Origin: an uncultured Lachnospiraceae bacterium
GTDB taxonomy: Bacteria > Bacillota > Clostridia > Lachnospirales > Lachnospiraceae
Length of the DNA: 64,000 nt
Direction of reading: 5' to 3'
NCBI GenBank assembly: GCA_910579395.1
Contig: CAJTUC010000004.1
Coordinates: 146,819 to 210,818 of the forward strand
The notes beneath the pieces are model-generated. The model had not been told where the DNA came from, did no database searches, and was given only the letters and a program-made list of their open reading frames with translations. The first letter of the stretch is position 1, and each line of letters opens with the position of its first letter. Both the position numbers and the translations under genes were made by a program. Below are positions 26,827-33,679 of this stretch, piece by piece.

Positions 26827-28866
26827 ATGAGACCAGAATGGAAAGATTTTGTAGGCGGCAAATGGGAAAATGAAGTAAATGTACGCGACTTCATTCAGAA
26901 AAACTATCACCTCTACGAAGGCGACGAGTCCTTCTTAGCTGCTCCTACACAGAACACAAAAGATTTATGGGCACAGGTTCTTGATCTGCAGAAACAGGAA
27001 CGTGAAGCAGGCGGCGTACTTGATATGGATACGAAAGTTATCTCTACCATTACTTCACATGGTCCTGGATATCTGGACAAGAGCAAAGAAAAAATCGTTG
27101 GTTTCCAGACAGACAAACCTTTCAAACGTTCCTTACAGCCTTACGGCGGTATCAGAATGGCTGAGAAAGCTTGCTCCGATAACGGATATGAAGTTGATCC
27201 TGAGATCAGCGAGTTCTTCTCAACACACAGAAAGACACATAATGCAGGCTGCTTTGATGCTTACAATGCTGAAATGAGAGCATGCCGTTCTTCTCATATT
27301 ATCACAGGTCTTCCGGATGCGTATGGACGTGGACGTATCATCGGCGATTACAGACGTGTTGCTCTGTATGGTATCGATTACCTGATTGAAGACAAACAGG
27401 CTCAGAAAGATTCTACAGGCCGTGTTATGACAGATGACATTATCCGTCTTCGTGAAGAACTCTCCGAGCAGATGGTAGCTCTGAAGCTGATGAAAGAAAT
27501 GGCTGCTTCTTATGGCTGTGACATTTCCAAACCTGCTACCAACGTACAGGAAGCAATTCAGGCAACTTACTTCGGTTATCTGTGTGCCGTAAAAGAGCAG
27601 AACGGTGCTGCTATGTCTCTTGGACGTACTTCTACATTCCTTGACTGCTATGCAGAAAGAGACTTGGCTAACGGAACCTTTACAGAAGAAGAAATTCAGG
27701 AATTCGTTGACCACTTCATTATGAAGCTGCGTCTGATCAAATTCGCGCGTACACCTGAATACAACCAGATTTTCGCAGGCGATCCGGTATGGGTAACAGA
27801 ATCCCTCGGCGGTGTTGGTGTTGACGGACGTCCGTTAGTAAGCAAGATGAGCTTCCGTTATCTGCACACATTAACGAACTTAGGACCTTCTCCGGAGCCG
27901 AACTTAACAGTTCTCTGGTCTACAAGACTTCCTGAGAACTGGAAGAAATACTGTGCGAAGATGTCCATCCAGACTTCTTCCATCCAGTATGAGAACGACG
28001 ACCTGATGAGAGTAACACATGGTGATGACTACGGTATCGCTTGCTGCGTATCTTCCATGGTTATCGGTAAAGAAATGCAGTTCTTCGGCGCTCGTGCAAA
28101 CCTTGCAAAATGTCTGCTTTATGCGTTGAACGGCGGTGTTGACGAAGTTACCAAGAAACAGGTTGGCCCGAAATATCGTCCTGTTGTAGGCGATGTTCTT
28201 GACTTTGATGATGTATACAGCAAATTCATGGATATGATGGAGTGGCAGGCAGATGTATATGTAAACACATTGAACATCATCCACTACATGCACGACAAAT
28301 ACTGCTATGAAAGAGCAGAGATGGCTCTTCACGACAGAGACGTTAAGCGTTACTTCGCTACGGGTGTTGCTGGTCTGTCTATCGTTGCTGACTCTTTATC
28401 AGCAATCAAATATGCCAAGGTTGAGCCGATCAGAGATGAAGACGGCATCATCGTTGACTTTAAGACAACAGGTGACTTCCCGAAATATGGTAATGATGAT
28501 GATCGCGTTGACATGATTGCACAGGAAGTTGTTCATAGATTCATGACAGCAATCAGAAGACATCATACCTACCGCAATGGTATTCCGACCACCTCTATCC
28601 TTACGATTACTTCTAACGTAACGTATGGTAAGGCTACCGGTAATACACCTGATGGACGTAGAAAAGGACAGCCGTTTGCACCTGGCGCTAACCCAATGCA
28701 CGGACGTGATACTCATGGTGCAGTAGCTTCCCTGTCTTCCGTATCCAAACTTCCGTTCAAAGATGCACAGGATGGTATTTCCAATACATTTACCATTATC
28801 CCTGGCGCACTTGGAAAAGAAGATCAGGTATTTGCAGGAGATATTGAAGTAGATTTGAACAAATAA
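26827..28866 (+). CDS. pflB: Pyruvate formate-lyase catalytic subunit lacking the glycyl-radical segment
   Basis: A 679-residue glycyl-radical enzyme core. It converts pyruvate and CoA to acetyl-CoA and formate. The Cys-Cys pair of the active site is at 406-407 in YGIACCVSSM. Standard PFL is about 760 residues and carries the radical glycine near position 734; here the chain stops after DGISNTFTIIPGALGKEDQ and a short acidic tail, about 80 residues early. The missing piece is encoded at 29252-29494. The stop is followed by structured DNA, not by frame-shifted PFL sequence, so this is a clean split and not a recent break. The ATG at 26827 has AGGAGG upstream. Codon use is that of a highly expressed gene. 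Confidence 0.93.
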   Translation: MRPEWKDFVGGKWENEVNVRDFIQKNYHLYEGDESFLAAPTQNTKDLWAQVLDLQKQEREAGGVLDMDTKVISTITSHGPGYLDKSKEKIVGFQTDKPFKRSLQPYGGIRMAEKACSDNGYEVDPEISEFFSTHRKTHNAGCFDAYNAEMRACRSSHIITGLPDAYGRGRIIGDYRRVALYGIDYLIEDKQAQKDSTGRVMTDDIIRLREELSEQMVALKLMKEMAASYGCDISKPATNVQEAIQATYFGYLCAVKEQNGAAMSLGRTSTFLDCYAERDLANGTFTEEEIQEFVDHFIMKLRLIKFARTPEYNQIFAGDPVWVTESLGGVGVDGRPLVSKMSFRYLHTLTNLGPSPEPNLTVLWSTRLPENWKKYCAKMSIQTSSIQYENDDLMRVTHGDDYGIACCVSSMVIGKEMQFFGARANLAKCLLYALNGGVDEVTKKQVGPKYRPVVGDVLDFDDVYSKFMDMMEWQADVYVNTLNIIHYMHDKYCYERAEMALHDRDVKRYFATGVAGLSIVADSLSAIKYAKVEPIRDEDGIIVDFKTTGDFPKYGNDDDRVDMIAQEVVHRFMTAIRRHHTYRNGIPTTSILTITSNVTYGKATGNTPDGRRKGQPFAPGANPMHGRDTHGAVASLSSVSKLPFKDAQDGISNTFTIIPGALGKEDQVFAGDIEVDLNK

Positions 28867-28868
28867 TA

Positions 28869-28971
28869 TGCCAAAGAGAAATTCTAAGGCTGCTGGAAAA
28901 CGCAGCCTAAGAATTTCTGCGATCTGCGAAACAGATCTTCTTTGGCAGAAAGAATCGCTGTAAGCGATTCT
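28869..28971 (+). other. Structured intergenic element inside the pfl operon
   Basis: TGCCAAAGA (28869-28877) pairs with TCTTTGGCA (28939-28947). Inside lie two hairpins: AAATTCT-AA-GGCTGC (28879-28893) with GCAGCC-TA-AGAATTT (28902-28916), and GATCTG/CAGATC (28921-28937). A third hairpin, AGAATCGCT/AGCGATTCT, follows at 28951-28971. There is no T run, so it is probably a processing, attenuation or stability element. Confidence 0.7.
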
Positions 28972-29014
28972 TCCGGGCAAACTAAAACAAGCATATATCA
29001 ATAAGGTGGATGTT

Positions 29015-29218
29015 ATGGACGATAAGCAAATGATTGAAGATTTTGTTAAAATGTTGGATTCCGGTATGGCACAGGGCGTTGGCCATGTGAATGTCAATGT
29101 TGACGAAGAGTCCAATAATTCCAAAGAAGTACAGACAATGGGTTGTACGGATTGCTCCAGAACCCCGTTGGCATGCAGCGTACCGACTTTGGAGCAGGGG
29201 TTGGATGACTTCCACTAA
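29015..29218 (+). CDS. 67-residue companion of the split PFL with cysteine-rich tail
   Basis: A short protein between the PFL core and the glycyl-radical protein. Its segment FVKMLDSGMAQGVGHVNVNV aligns with LVSLLDGYATKGGHHLNVNV of the next protein, that is, the entry part of the PFL C-terminal domain. It lacks the RVSGYAV loop and ends in a unique tail with MGCTDCSRTPLAC. AAGGTGG precedes the ATG at 29015. It could be a duplicated, retired domain that became an assembly, storage or regulatory factor, possibly metal-binding; no function is known to me. Confidence 0.8.
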   Translation: MDDKQMIEDFVKMLDSGMAQGVGHVNVNVDEESNNSKEVQTMGCTDCSRTPLACSVPTLEQGLDDFH

Positions 29219-29251
29219 ACACAAATACAAAATATCAAGGAGGCAACAGCT

Positions 29252-29494
29252 ATGGCAGAAAATACAGCTCAGGTAGATAACCTGGTATCTTTATTAGATG
29301 GTTATGCAACAAAGGGTGGTCATCACCTCAATGTCAACGTATTAAACAGAGATACTTTACTGGATGCTCAGAAACATCCTGAGAACTATCCTCAGTTGAC
29401 AATCCGTGTTTCCGGATACGCAGTTAATTTCATCAAATTAACACCGGAACAGCAGGCTGATGTTATTTCCCGTACTTTCCATGAGAGCATTTAA
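29252..29494 (+). CDS. Autonomous glycyl-radical subunit of PFL (GrcA/YfiD-like)
   Basis: An 80-residue protein equal to the last part of ordinary PFL. It carries GGHHLNVNVLNRDTLLDA, YPQLTIRVSGYAV (radical glycine at residue 55) and ends QADVISRTFHESI, close to the standard PFL terminus. In E. coli GrcA (YfiD) replaces a damaged PFL C-terminus; here the large subunit has none of its own, so this protein is presumably an obligate subunit activated by PflA. AAGGAGG precedes the ATG. A strong terminator follows. Confidence 0.93.
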   Translation: MAENTAQVDNLVSLLDGYATKGGHHLNVNVLNRDTLLDAQKHPENYPQLTIRVSGYAVNFIKLTPEQQADVISRTFHESI

Positions 29495-29527
29495 TCTCTG
29501 GAAACCGGATAAAACATGAGACATCAT

Positions 29528-29563
29528 GCAGAGCCCTGAAATTTCAGGGCTCTGTTTAATTCT
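29528..29563 (+). terminator. Terminator behind the glycyl-radical gene
   Basis: A perfect palindrome with CAGAGCCCTGAAA on one side and TTTCAGGGCTCTG on the other, then TTTAATT. It separates the split PFL genes from pflA. Confidence 0.85.
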
Positions 29564-29599
29564 ATACAAAAGACTGGTTTTTTTTACCGACAGAGGTTA

Positions 29600-29684
29600 T
29601 ACTATATCTATCCATAGATATAGTAATTAAAAACTTTGCAGAAATCTAAAATAAAAATTTCAGAATGAAAATTTTGTTCTGAAA
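29600..29684 (+). promoter_or_regulatory. Two palindromes in the pflA leader
   Basis: ACTATATCTAT-CC-ATAGATATAGT (29600-29623) is a perfect 11-2-11 inverted repeat suited to bind a dimeric regulator. TTTCAGAA/TTCTGAAA (29658-29684) forms a hairpin ending just before the AGAAGGAAGG ribosome binding site. Confidence 0.5.
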
Positions 29685-29702
29685 TAGAAGGAAGGCGTTA
29701 TT

Positions 29703-30476
29703 ATGCAGGGAAGAATACACTCTTTAGAAAGTTTCGGAACCGTAGACGGTCCCGGCGTCAGATTTGTTGTTTTTGTGCAGGGCTGTCCGATGAGATGTGC
29801 GTATTGCCACAATCCCGATACTTGGGATATGAACGGCGGTACTTTAATGGAGCCTGCCTATATCATCGAACAGTATGAGCGGAACATTAGTTTCTATAAT
29901 GGCGGCGGCATTACCGTAACGGGCGGAGAACCACTGATGCAGGTCGATTTCCTGCTCGACCTCTTTACCCTCGCCAAAAAGAAAAATATCCATACCTGTA
30001 TTGATTCCTCCGGTATTGCTTATAAACCGAATGGCAATCCGGAATGGCTCGCTAAACTGGATAAACTGATGACGCTGACAGACCTTGTCATGCTGGATAT
30101 CAAACATATCGACCCTGAAAAGCACAAAGAACTGACTTCTCAGCCGAACGAAGGTATTCTCGCTTTTGCCAGATATCTGAATGAGAAAAACGTAGATATG
30201 TGGATTCGCCACGTCATCGTTCCGGGTCTTACCGATGATGATAAATATTTATATCAACTCGGCTACTTTATCGGCGAATTTAAGAATTTAAAGGCATTGG
30301 ATGCACTCCCCTATCATACAATGGGAGAAAGCAAATATGAAAAGCTAGGCATGGAATACAAATTGAAGGGTGTTCCCGCCATGGAGAAAAAGGAGCTTCT
30401 TGAGAAAAAAGAGGTCATCCTGCAGGGCATCCGCAAACGCCGTGAGGAACTGACTGAACAGACCGAACAGGCTTAA
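29703..30476 (+). CDS. pflA: Pyruvate formate-lyase activating enzyme
   Basis: A 257-residue radical SAM enzyme that abstracts a hydrogen from the PFL glycine. The cluster motif is CPMRCAYCHNP (C-x3-C-x2-C), after GPGVRFVVFVQG. The SAM-binding GG(E) segment TVTGGEPLMQ follows. Its substrate here would be the separate 80-residue subunit at 29252 docked on PflB. It has its own leader and is not simply co-translated with the pfl genes. Confidence 0.96.
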   Translation: MQGRIHSLESFGTVDGPGVRFVVFVQGCPMRCAYCHNPDTWDMNGGTLMEPAYIIEQYERNISFYNGGGITVTGGEPLMQVDFLLDLFTLAKKKNIHTCIDSSGIAYKPNGNPEWLAKLDKLMTLTDLVMLDIKHIDPEKHKELTSQPNEGILAFARYLNEKNVDMWIRHVIVPGLTDDDKYLYQLGYFIGEFKNLKALDALPYHTMGESKYEKLGMEYKLKGVPAMEKKELLEKKEVILQGIRKRREELTEQTEQA

Positions 30477-30519
30477 ATTTCTACTCTGAAATTTTTTGTA
30501 CTTCTCCACGAAGATGTAC

Positions 30520-30548
30520 TTGTATAATCCCGGCTTTACGATTATAAT
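30520..30548 (+). promoter_or_regulatory. Promoter of the ferredoxin gene
   Basis: TTGTAT (30520-30525), 17 bp, TATAAT (30543-30548), about 55 bp upstream of the ATG. Confidence 0.55.
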
Positions 30549-30604
30549 GATAATTGATAATTTTATATCAAAATGTTTTGGTTGATAAAAGGAGGATAAT
30601 GACT

Positions 30605-30775
30605 ATGGCTTATGTAATTGGTGATGCTTGTGTAGCTTGCGGTGCTTGTGAAGCACAGTGCCCAGTAGGCGCTATCAGCATGGGAGACGGCAAATTTGAA
30701 ATTGACGCCGACAAGTGTATCGATTGCGGTTCTTGTGCAGGAACCTGCCCGACCGGTGCTATTTCTCAAGGCTAG
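30605..30775 (+). CDS. 2[4Fe-4S] ferredoxin, clostridial type
   Basis: A 56-residue ferredoxin with two full cluster motifs: CVACGACEAQCP (the second cysteine set completes with the distal one) and CIDCGSCAGTCP. It is the common low-potential electron carrier for hydrogenase, pyruvate:ferredoxin oxidoreductase and Rnf. The ATG at 30605 is preceded by AAAGGAGG. Its own promoter and a perfect hairpin behind the stop make it a single-gene unit. Confidence 0.96.
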   Translation: MAYVIGDACVACGACEAQCPVGAISMGDGKFEIDADKCIDCGSCAGTCPTGAISQG

Positions 30776-30813
30776 TGTGAGGAAGATTTGCCGAAGGCAA
30801 ATCTTCCTCACAC
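30773..30813 (+). repeat. Stop-codon-proximal hairpin behind the ferredoxin gene
   Basis: It starts at the TAG: an 18-bp perfect stem (30775-30792 against 30796-30813) with a GAA loop. There is no T run behind it, so it may stabilise the 3' end rather than act as a classical terminator. Confidence 0.8.
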
Positions 30814-30843
30814 GAAAGAACGCCTGAAATACGGCGTTCTTCC
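30813..30843. repeat. 31-bp exact dispersed repeat, copy 2
   Basis: Reverse complement of 10296-10326, identical over all 31 positions. Confidence 0.85.
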
Positions 30844-30881
30844 CATTGATGATTTGTGCCGCTGAGAGGCGGCATGGAAGT

Positions 30882-30978
30882 TAGTGTGAGAAGTACTTCT
30901 AGCCACTCACAGCAGAGGCTGTTTCGTGGAGAAGTACTAAGTCTCACGCATGAGAATGCCCAAATACGGGCATTCTCC
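30882..30978 (+). repeat. ~95-bp dispersed intergenic repeat, copy 1
   Basis: GTGAGA-AGTACTTCT pairs with AGAAGTACT-AAG-TCTCAC around an AGCAGAGGCTG segment, and a second hairpin GAGAATGCCC/GGGCATTCTC follows. The reverse complement of 50689-50782 matches it at roughly 85 percent of positions by eye. Confidence 0.8.
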
Positions 30979-31004
30979 ATATTAAAAACATCGAAAATCT
31001 AATA

Positions 31005-31646
31005 TTAATGTTTCAGGAATTTGTTTTTCTTTCTCTCTCTTTTGGGCTTTGGCAGCTTTTCTTTCAGTTTATAATGCTGCCGTAACATTTCATCGACTTT
31101 CCGGTAATGCTCCTCTTCTTTTTTCCAGTGTTCTTCTTCCCGTTCTTCTCTTGCGCGGAACTGATAATCCAGTTCTTTCAAAATGCTCTCCTTTATTTCC
31201 GTAAACAGTTCTTTATTGGCATTTTTGACCGTCTCCACCATCATATGTTGAAGCAGATACTGTAATCGGTTCGCTTTTTCTTCCCTGCTCGCTTCTTCCG
31301 ATAAGGAAACAATGTACTTTTGTTTTCTGCCGATGATATAATCCATCGCCTTTTCCTCTGCGGTCGGTTCCTCTGCGGAAAGCCCGGCCCCTTCTTCCGA
31401 TTTGTCCGCCATACTCATTTCACCATTTTCCTTCTGTAAAATTGTTTTGATCGCTTTAAGCTGCAGCCCCTGCTCCTTAAGCATTTTAATTTCTTTGAAC
31501 TGTCTGACATCCTCCATCGTATAATAGCGATGTCCCATATCGTTTCTCTTGATTGGAAGCTGCAGTTCCTCTTCCCAATACCGCAGAACGTGACTCTCCA
31601 CCTGAACCTGTTTCGCCGCCTCTGAAATCAATAATGTCTCCTGCTT
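31005..31646 (-). CDS. MerR-family regulator with coiled-coil tail
   Basis: A 213-residue protein. The N-terminal winged helix (LISEAAKQVQVESHVLRYWE, then MGHRYYTMEDV) is of the MerR type seen in RacA-like and phage-like proteins. A long charged coiled coil (about 110-195) ends in a strongly basic tail (KPKRERKKNKFLKH). There are no effector cysteines. The start at 31646 has GGGAAGAGAA upstream. It lies behind dnaB, separated by two hairpins. A role in chromosome organisation or gene control is possible but not shown. Confidence 0.8.
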   Translation of the reverse strand, partial: KQETLLISEAAKQVQVESHVLRYWEEELQLPIKRNDMGHRYYTMEDVRQFKEIKMLKEQGLQLKAIKTILQKENGEMSMADKSEEGAGLSAEEPTAEEKAMDYIIGRKQKYIVSLSEEASREEKANRLQYLLQHMMVETVKNANKELFTEIKESILKELDYQFRAREEREEEHWKKEEEHYRKVDEMLRQHYKLKEKLPKPKRERKKNKFLKH

Positions 31647-31682
31647 CATTTCTCTTCCCCTTTCTGCCATATAAGCGCGAAA

Positions 31683-31706
31683 AGACAAGCCTGACCAGGC
31701 TTGTCT
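31683..31706 (-). terminator. Hairpin between dnaB and the MerR-type gene
   Basis: AGACAAGCCTG and CAGGCTTGTCT form a near-loopless stem followed on the minus strand by TTTTCG. It may attenuate read-through into the regulator gene. Confidence 0.5.
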
Positions 31707-31717
31707 CTTTCGTAAAA

Positions 31718-31775
31718 GGAATGAAGATTTTCTATGGCGTCAAAGAACGCTGCCCGAGAAAATCTGTGTCATTCC
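31718..31775 (-). terminator. Terminator-like hairpin behind dnaB
   Basis: GGAATGA-AGATTTTCT arms (31718-31733 and 31757-31775, with a short bulge), followed on the minus strand by CTTTTAC. Confidence 0.6.
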
Positions 31776-31780
31776 CGATT

Positions 31781-33133
31781 TTATCGTTGCAGATTTCCGA
31801 ATTTGGTAAAATCCGGCAGCCACACCAGCTCTACCGTACCAATAGGGCCATTCCTCTGCTTCGCTATAATAATTTCTGAAATGTTCTTTCTCTCTGTATC
31901 CTTATTATAATAATCATCGCGGTAAATAAACATAACTACGTCGGCATCCTGCTCGATTGCCCCTGATTCACGCAGATCCGAAAGCATCGGTCTGTGATCC
32001 GGCCTCTGTTCCACCGCACGACTCAGCTGTGATAAGGCCATGACCGGAACATTCAACTCTCTGGCCAACGCTTTCAATGACCGGGAAATATCGGATATTT
32101 CCTGCTGTCTGGAATCGGTACTGCGGCCGCTCCCCGTCATCAACTGCAGGTAATCAATAATGATCATATCCAGATGATGCTCCAGCTTATATTTACGGCA
32201 CTTGGAGCGAAGCTCTGAAATACTGATACCGGGTGTATCATCGATGATCAGATTCGACTTGCCGATCACGCCCGCGCTTTCAATTAATTTCTCCCATTCA
32301 TCATCCGACAGATTTCCTGTCCGCAAATGCTGGGAATCCACTTTTGACTCCATCGAAAAAAGTCTGTTTACAAGCTGTTCCTTGGACATTTCCAGGCTGA
32401 AAATTGCCACCGTCTGGTTCTGCCTGAACGCGACATATTCCGCTATATTCAGGACAAAAGCAGTCTTACCCATAGACGGTCTCGCCGCGATTAAAATCAG
32501 GTCCGAAGGCTGCATTCCGGCAGTCTTGTAATCCAAATCGATAAAGCCTGTCGCGACCCCCGTCACATTACCTTTATTATGAGAGGCCTTTTCAATTCTG
32601 TCCATTGCGTTCATGACGACCTGCCTGATTGGTACAAAATCTTCCATATTCCTGCGCTGTACCAGATCGAATATTCTTTTCTCCGTATCTTCCAGAATCA
32701 CTTCCAGGCTTTCCTTGCCGACATAACAGGTATTGGCTATTTCTTCATTTATTTTAATCAAACGGCGGAGTGTAGATTTTTCCGCTACGATATTGGCATA
32801 ATACTTTATGTTGGCGGAAGTCGGCACCGCCGTGATCAAATCCCTGACAAATTCCAGACTGCTGACCTCAGGCGGCACATCTTTCTCCTTCAGCCTGTCC
32901 TGGAGCGTCACCAAATCAACTGGCTTCCCTTCATCATTGAGTTCCACCATCGTCTCAAAGAGGATGCCATACTGCTTACTGTAAAAATCATCTCCCGTAA
33001 TAATTTCCGAGGCAACGACAATCGCTTCCCGGTCCATGATCATCGAACCGATAACTGACTGTTCCGCTTCGATACTGTGCGGCAATATTCTTTTCAGTAA
33101 TGCCTCTTCCATCTGTGGCATTTCAGTTCCCAT
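31781..33133 (-). CDS. dnaB: Replicative DNA helicase DnaB
   Basis: A 450-residue hexameric helicase that unwinds DNA ahead of the replication fork. The N-terminal primase-interaction domain starts at LPHSIEAEQSVIGSMI. The RecA-like domain carries Walker A ARPSMGKTAF, Walker B MIIIDYLQLM and the R-finger region near the end. Full length. It follows rplI by 6 bp in the gdpP-rplI-dnaB order typical of Firmicutes. Confidence 0.97.
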   Translation of the reverse strand: MGTEMPQMEEALLKRILPHSIEAEQSVIGSMIMDREAIVVASEIITGDDFYSKQYGILFETMVELNDEGKPVDLVTLQDRLKEKDVPPEVSSLEFVRDLITAVPTSANIKYYANIVAEKSTLRRLIKINEEIANTCYVGKESLEVILEDTEKRIFDLVQRRNMEDFVPIRQVVMNAMDRIEKASHNKGNVTGVATGFIDLDYKTAGMQPSDLILIAARPSMGKTAFVLNIAEYVAFRQNQTVAIFSLEMSKEQLVNRLFSMESKVDSQHLRTGNLSDDEWEKLIESAGVIGKSNLIIDDTPGISISELRSKCRKYKLEHHLDMIIIDYLQLMTGSGRSTDSRQQEISDISRSLKALARELNVPVMALSQLSRAVEQRPDHRPMLSDLRESGAIEQDADVVMFIYRDDYYNKDTERKNISEIIIAKQRNGPIGTVELVWLPDFTKFGNLQR

Positions 33134-33139
33134 CCCTTT

Positions 33140-33586
33140 TTATTCTTCAATTACTTTTACTTTCAGTTTTCCCATTACTTTCGTGTGAAGCTTCACATTC
33201 ACTTCATAAACGCCAAGCGACTTGATTGCCTCGGGAAGCTGAATCTTTTTCTTATCCAGCTCCAGTTCGCACTGCTTTTTTGCTTCTTCGGCAATTTCCT
33301 TAGAAGAAATGGAGCCAAAAGCCTTACCGCCTTCGCCGGATTTCATCTTCACGATGACTTCCTTCGTCTCCAGTACCTTCGCCAGTTCCTGCGCCGCTTC
33401 CAACTGCTCTTTGGCAATCTTGTCCGCATTTGCCTTCTGCAGCTTCAAATCATTCATATTCTTAGAATTGGCTTCTGCGCCCAATTTCTTCGGTAATACG
33501 AAATTTCTTGCATAGCCATCGCTGACCTCGACAATTTCTCCTTTTTTCCCTAATGACTTTACATCCTGTAATAAAATAACTTTCAT
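33140..33586 (-). CDS. rplI: Ribosomal protein L9
   Basis: A 148-residue protein of the large ribosomal subunit. The N-terminal rRNA-binding domain is MKVILLQDVKSLGKKGEIVE with GYARNFVLPK. A long helix joins it to the C-terminal domain. The ATG at 33586 is used; its ribosome binding site GGGAG belongs to a leader hairpin that is repeated upstream of the gene at 37327. Confidence 0.97.
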   Translation of the reverse strand: MKVILLQDVKSLGKKGEIVEVSDGYARNFVLPKKLGAEANSKNMNDLKLQKANADKIAKEQLEAAQELAKVLETKEVIVKMKSGEGGKAFGSISSKEIAEEAKKQCELELDKKKIQLPEAIKSLGVYEVNVKLHTKVMGKLKVKVIEE

Positions 33587-33637
33587 ATTTACTCCCATCT
33601 GTCTGCTTTAGCAGACGCTCAAATTCAATAGTTGAAA
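33587..33637 (-). promoter_or_regulatory. Leader hairpin with ribosome binding site, copy 1 (rplI)
   Basis: Read on the minus strand: TTTCAACTATTGAATT, then GTCTGC/GCAGAC hairpin, AGATGGGAGTAAAT and the ATG. The same block, with few substitutions, precedes the gene at 37327. Confidence 0.75.
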
Positions 33638-33646
33638 ATGTATGAA

Positions 33647-33679
33647 AGAAGTCCGCTCCGTGAACCGCGGAACTTCTTA
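33647..33679 (-). repeat. Stop-codon-proximal hairpin behind gdpP
   Basis: Behind the TAA of gdpP the minus strand reads GAAGTTCCGC, a 9-nt loop region, and GCGGACTTC. It lies between gdpP and rplI. Confidence 0.55.

Noticed and set aside
30773..30978. Cluster of hairpins considered as a CRISPR array
   Set aside because: The units are unequal palindromes without regular spacers.
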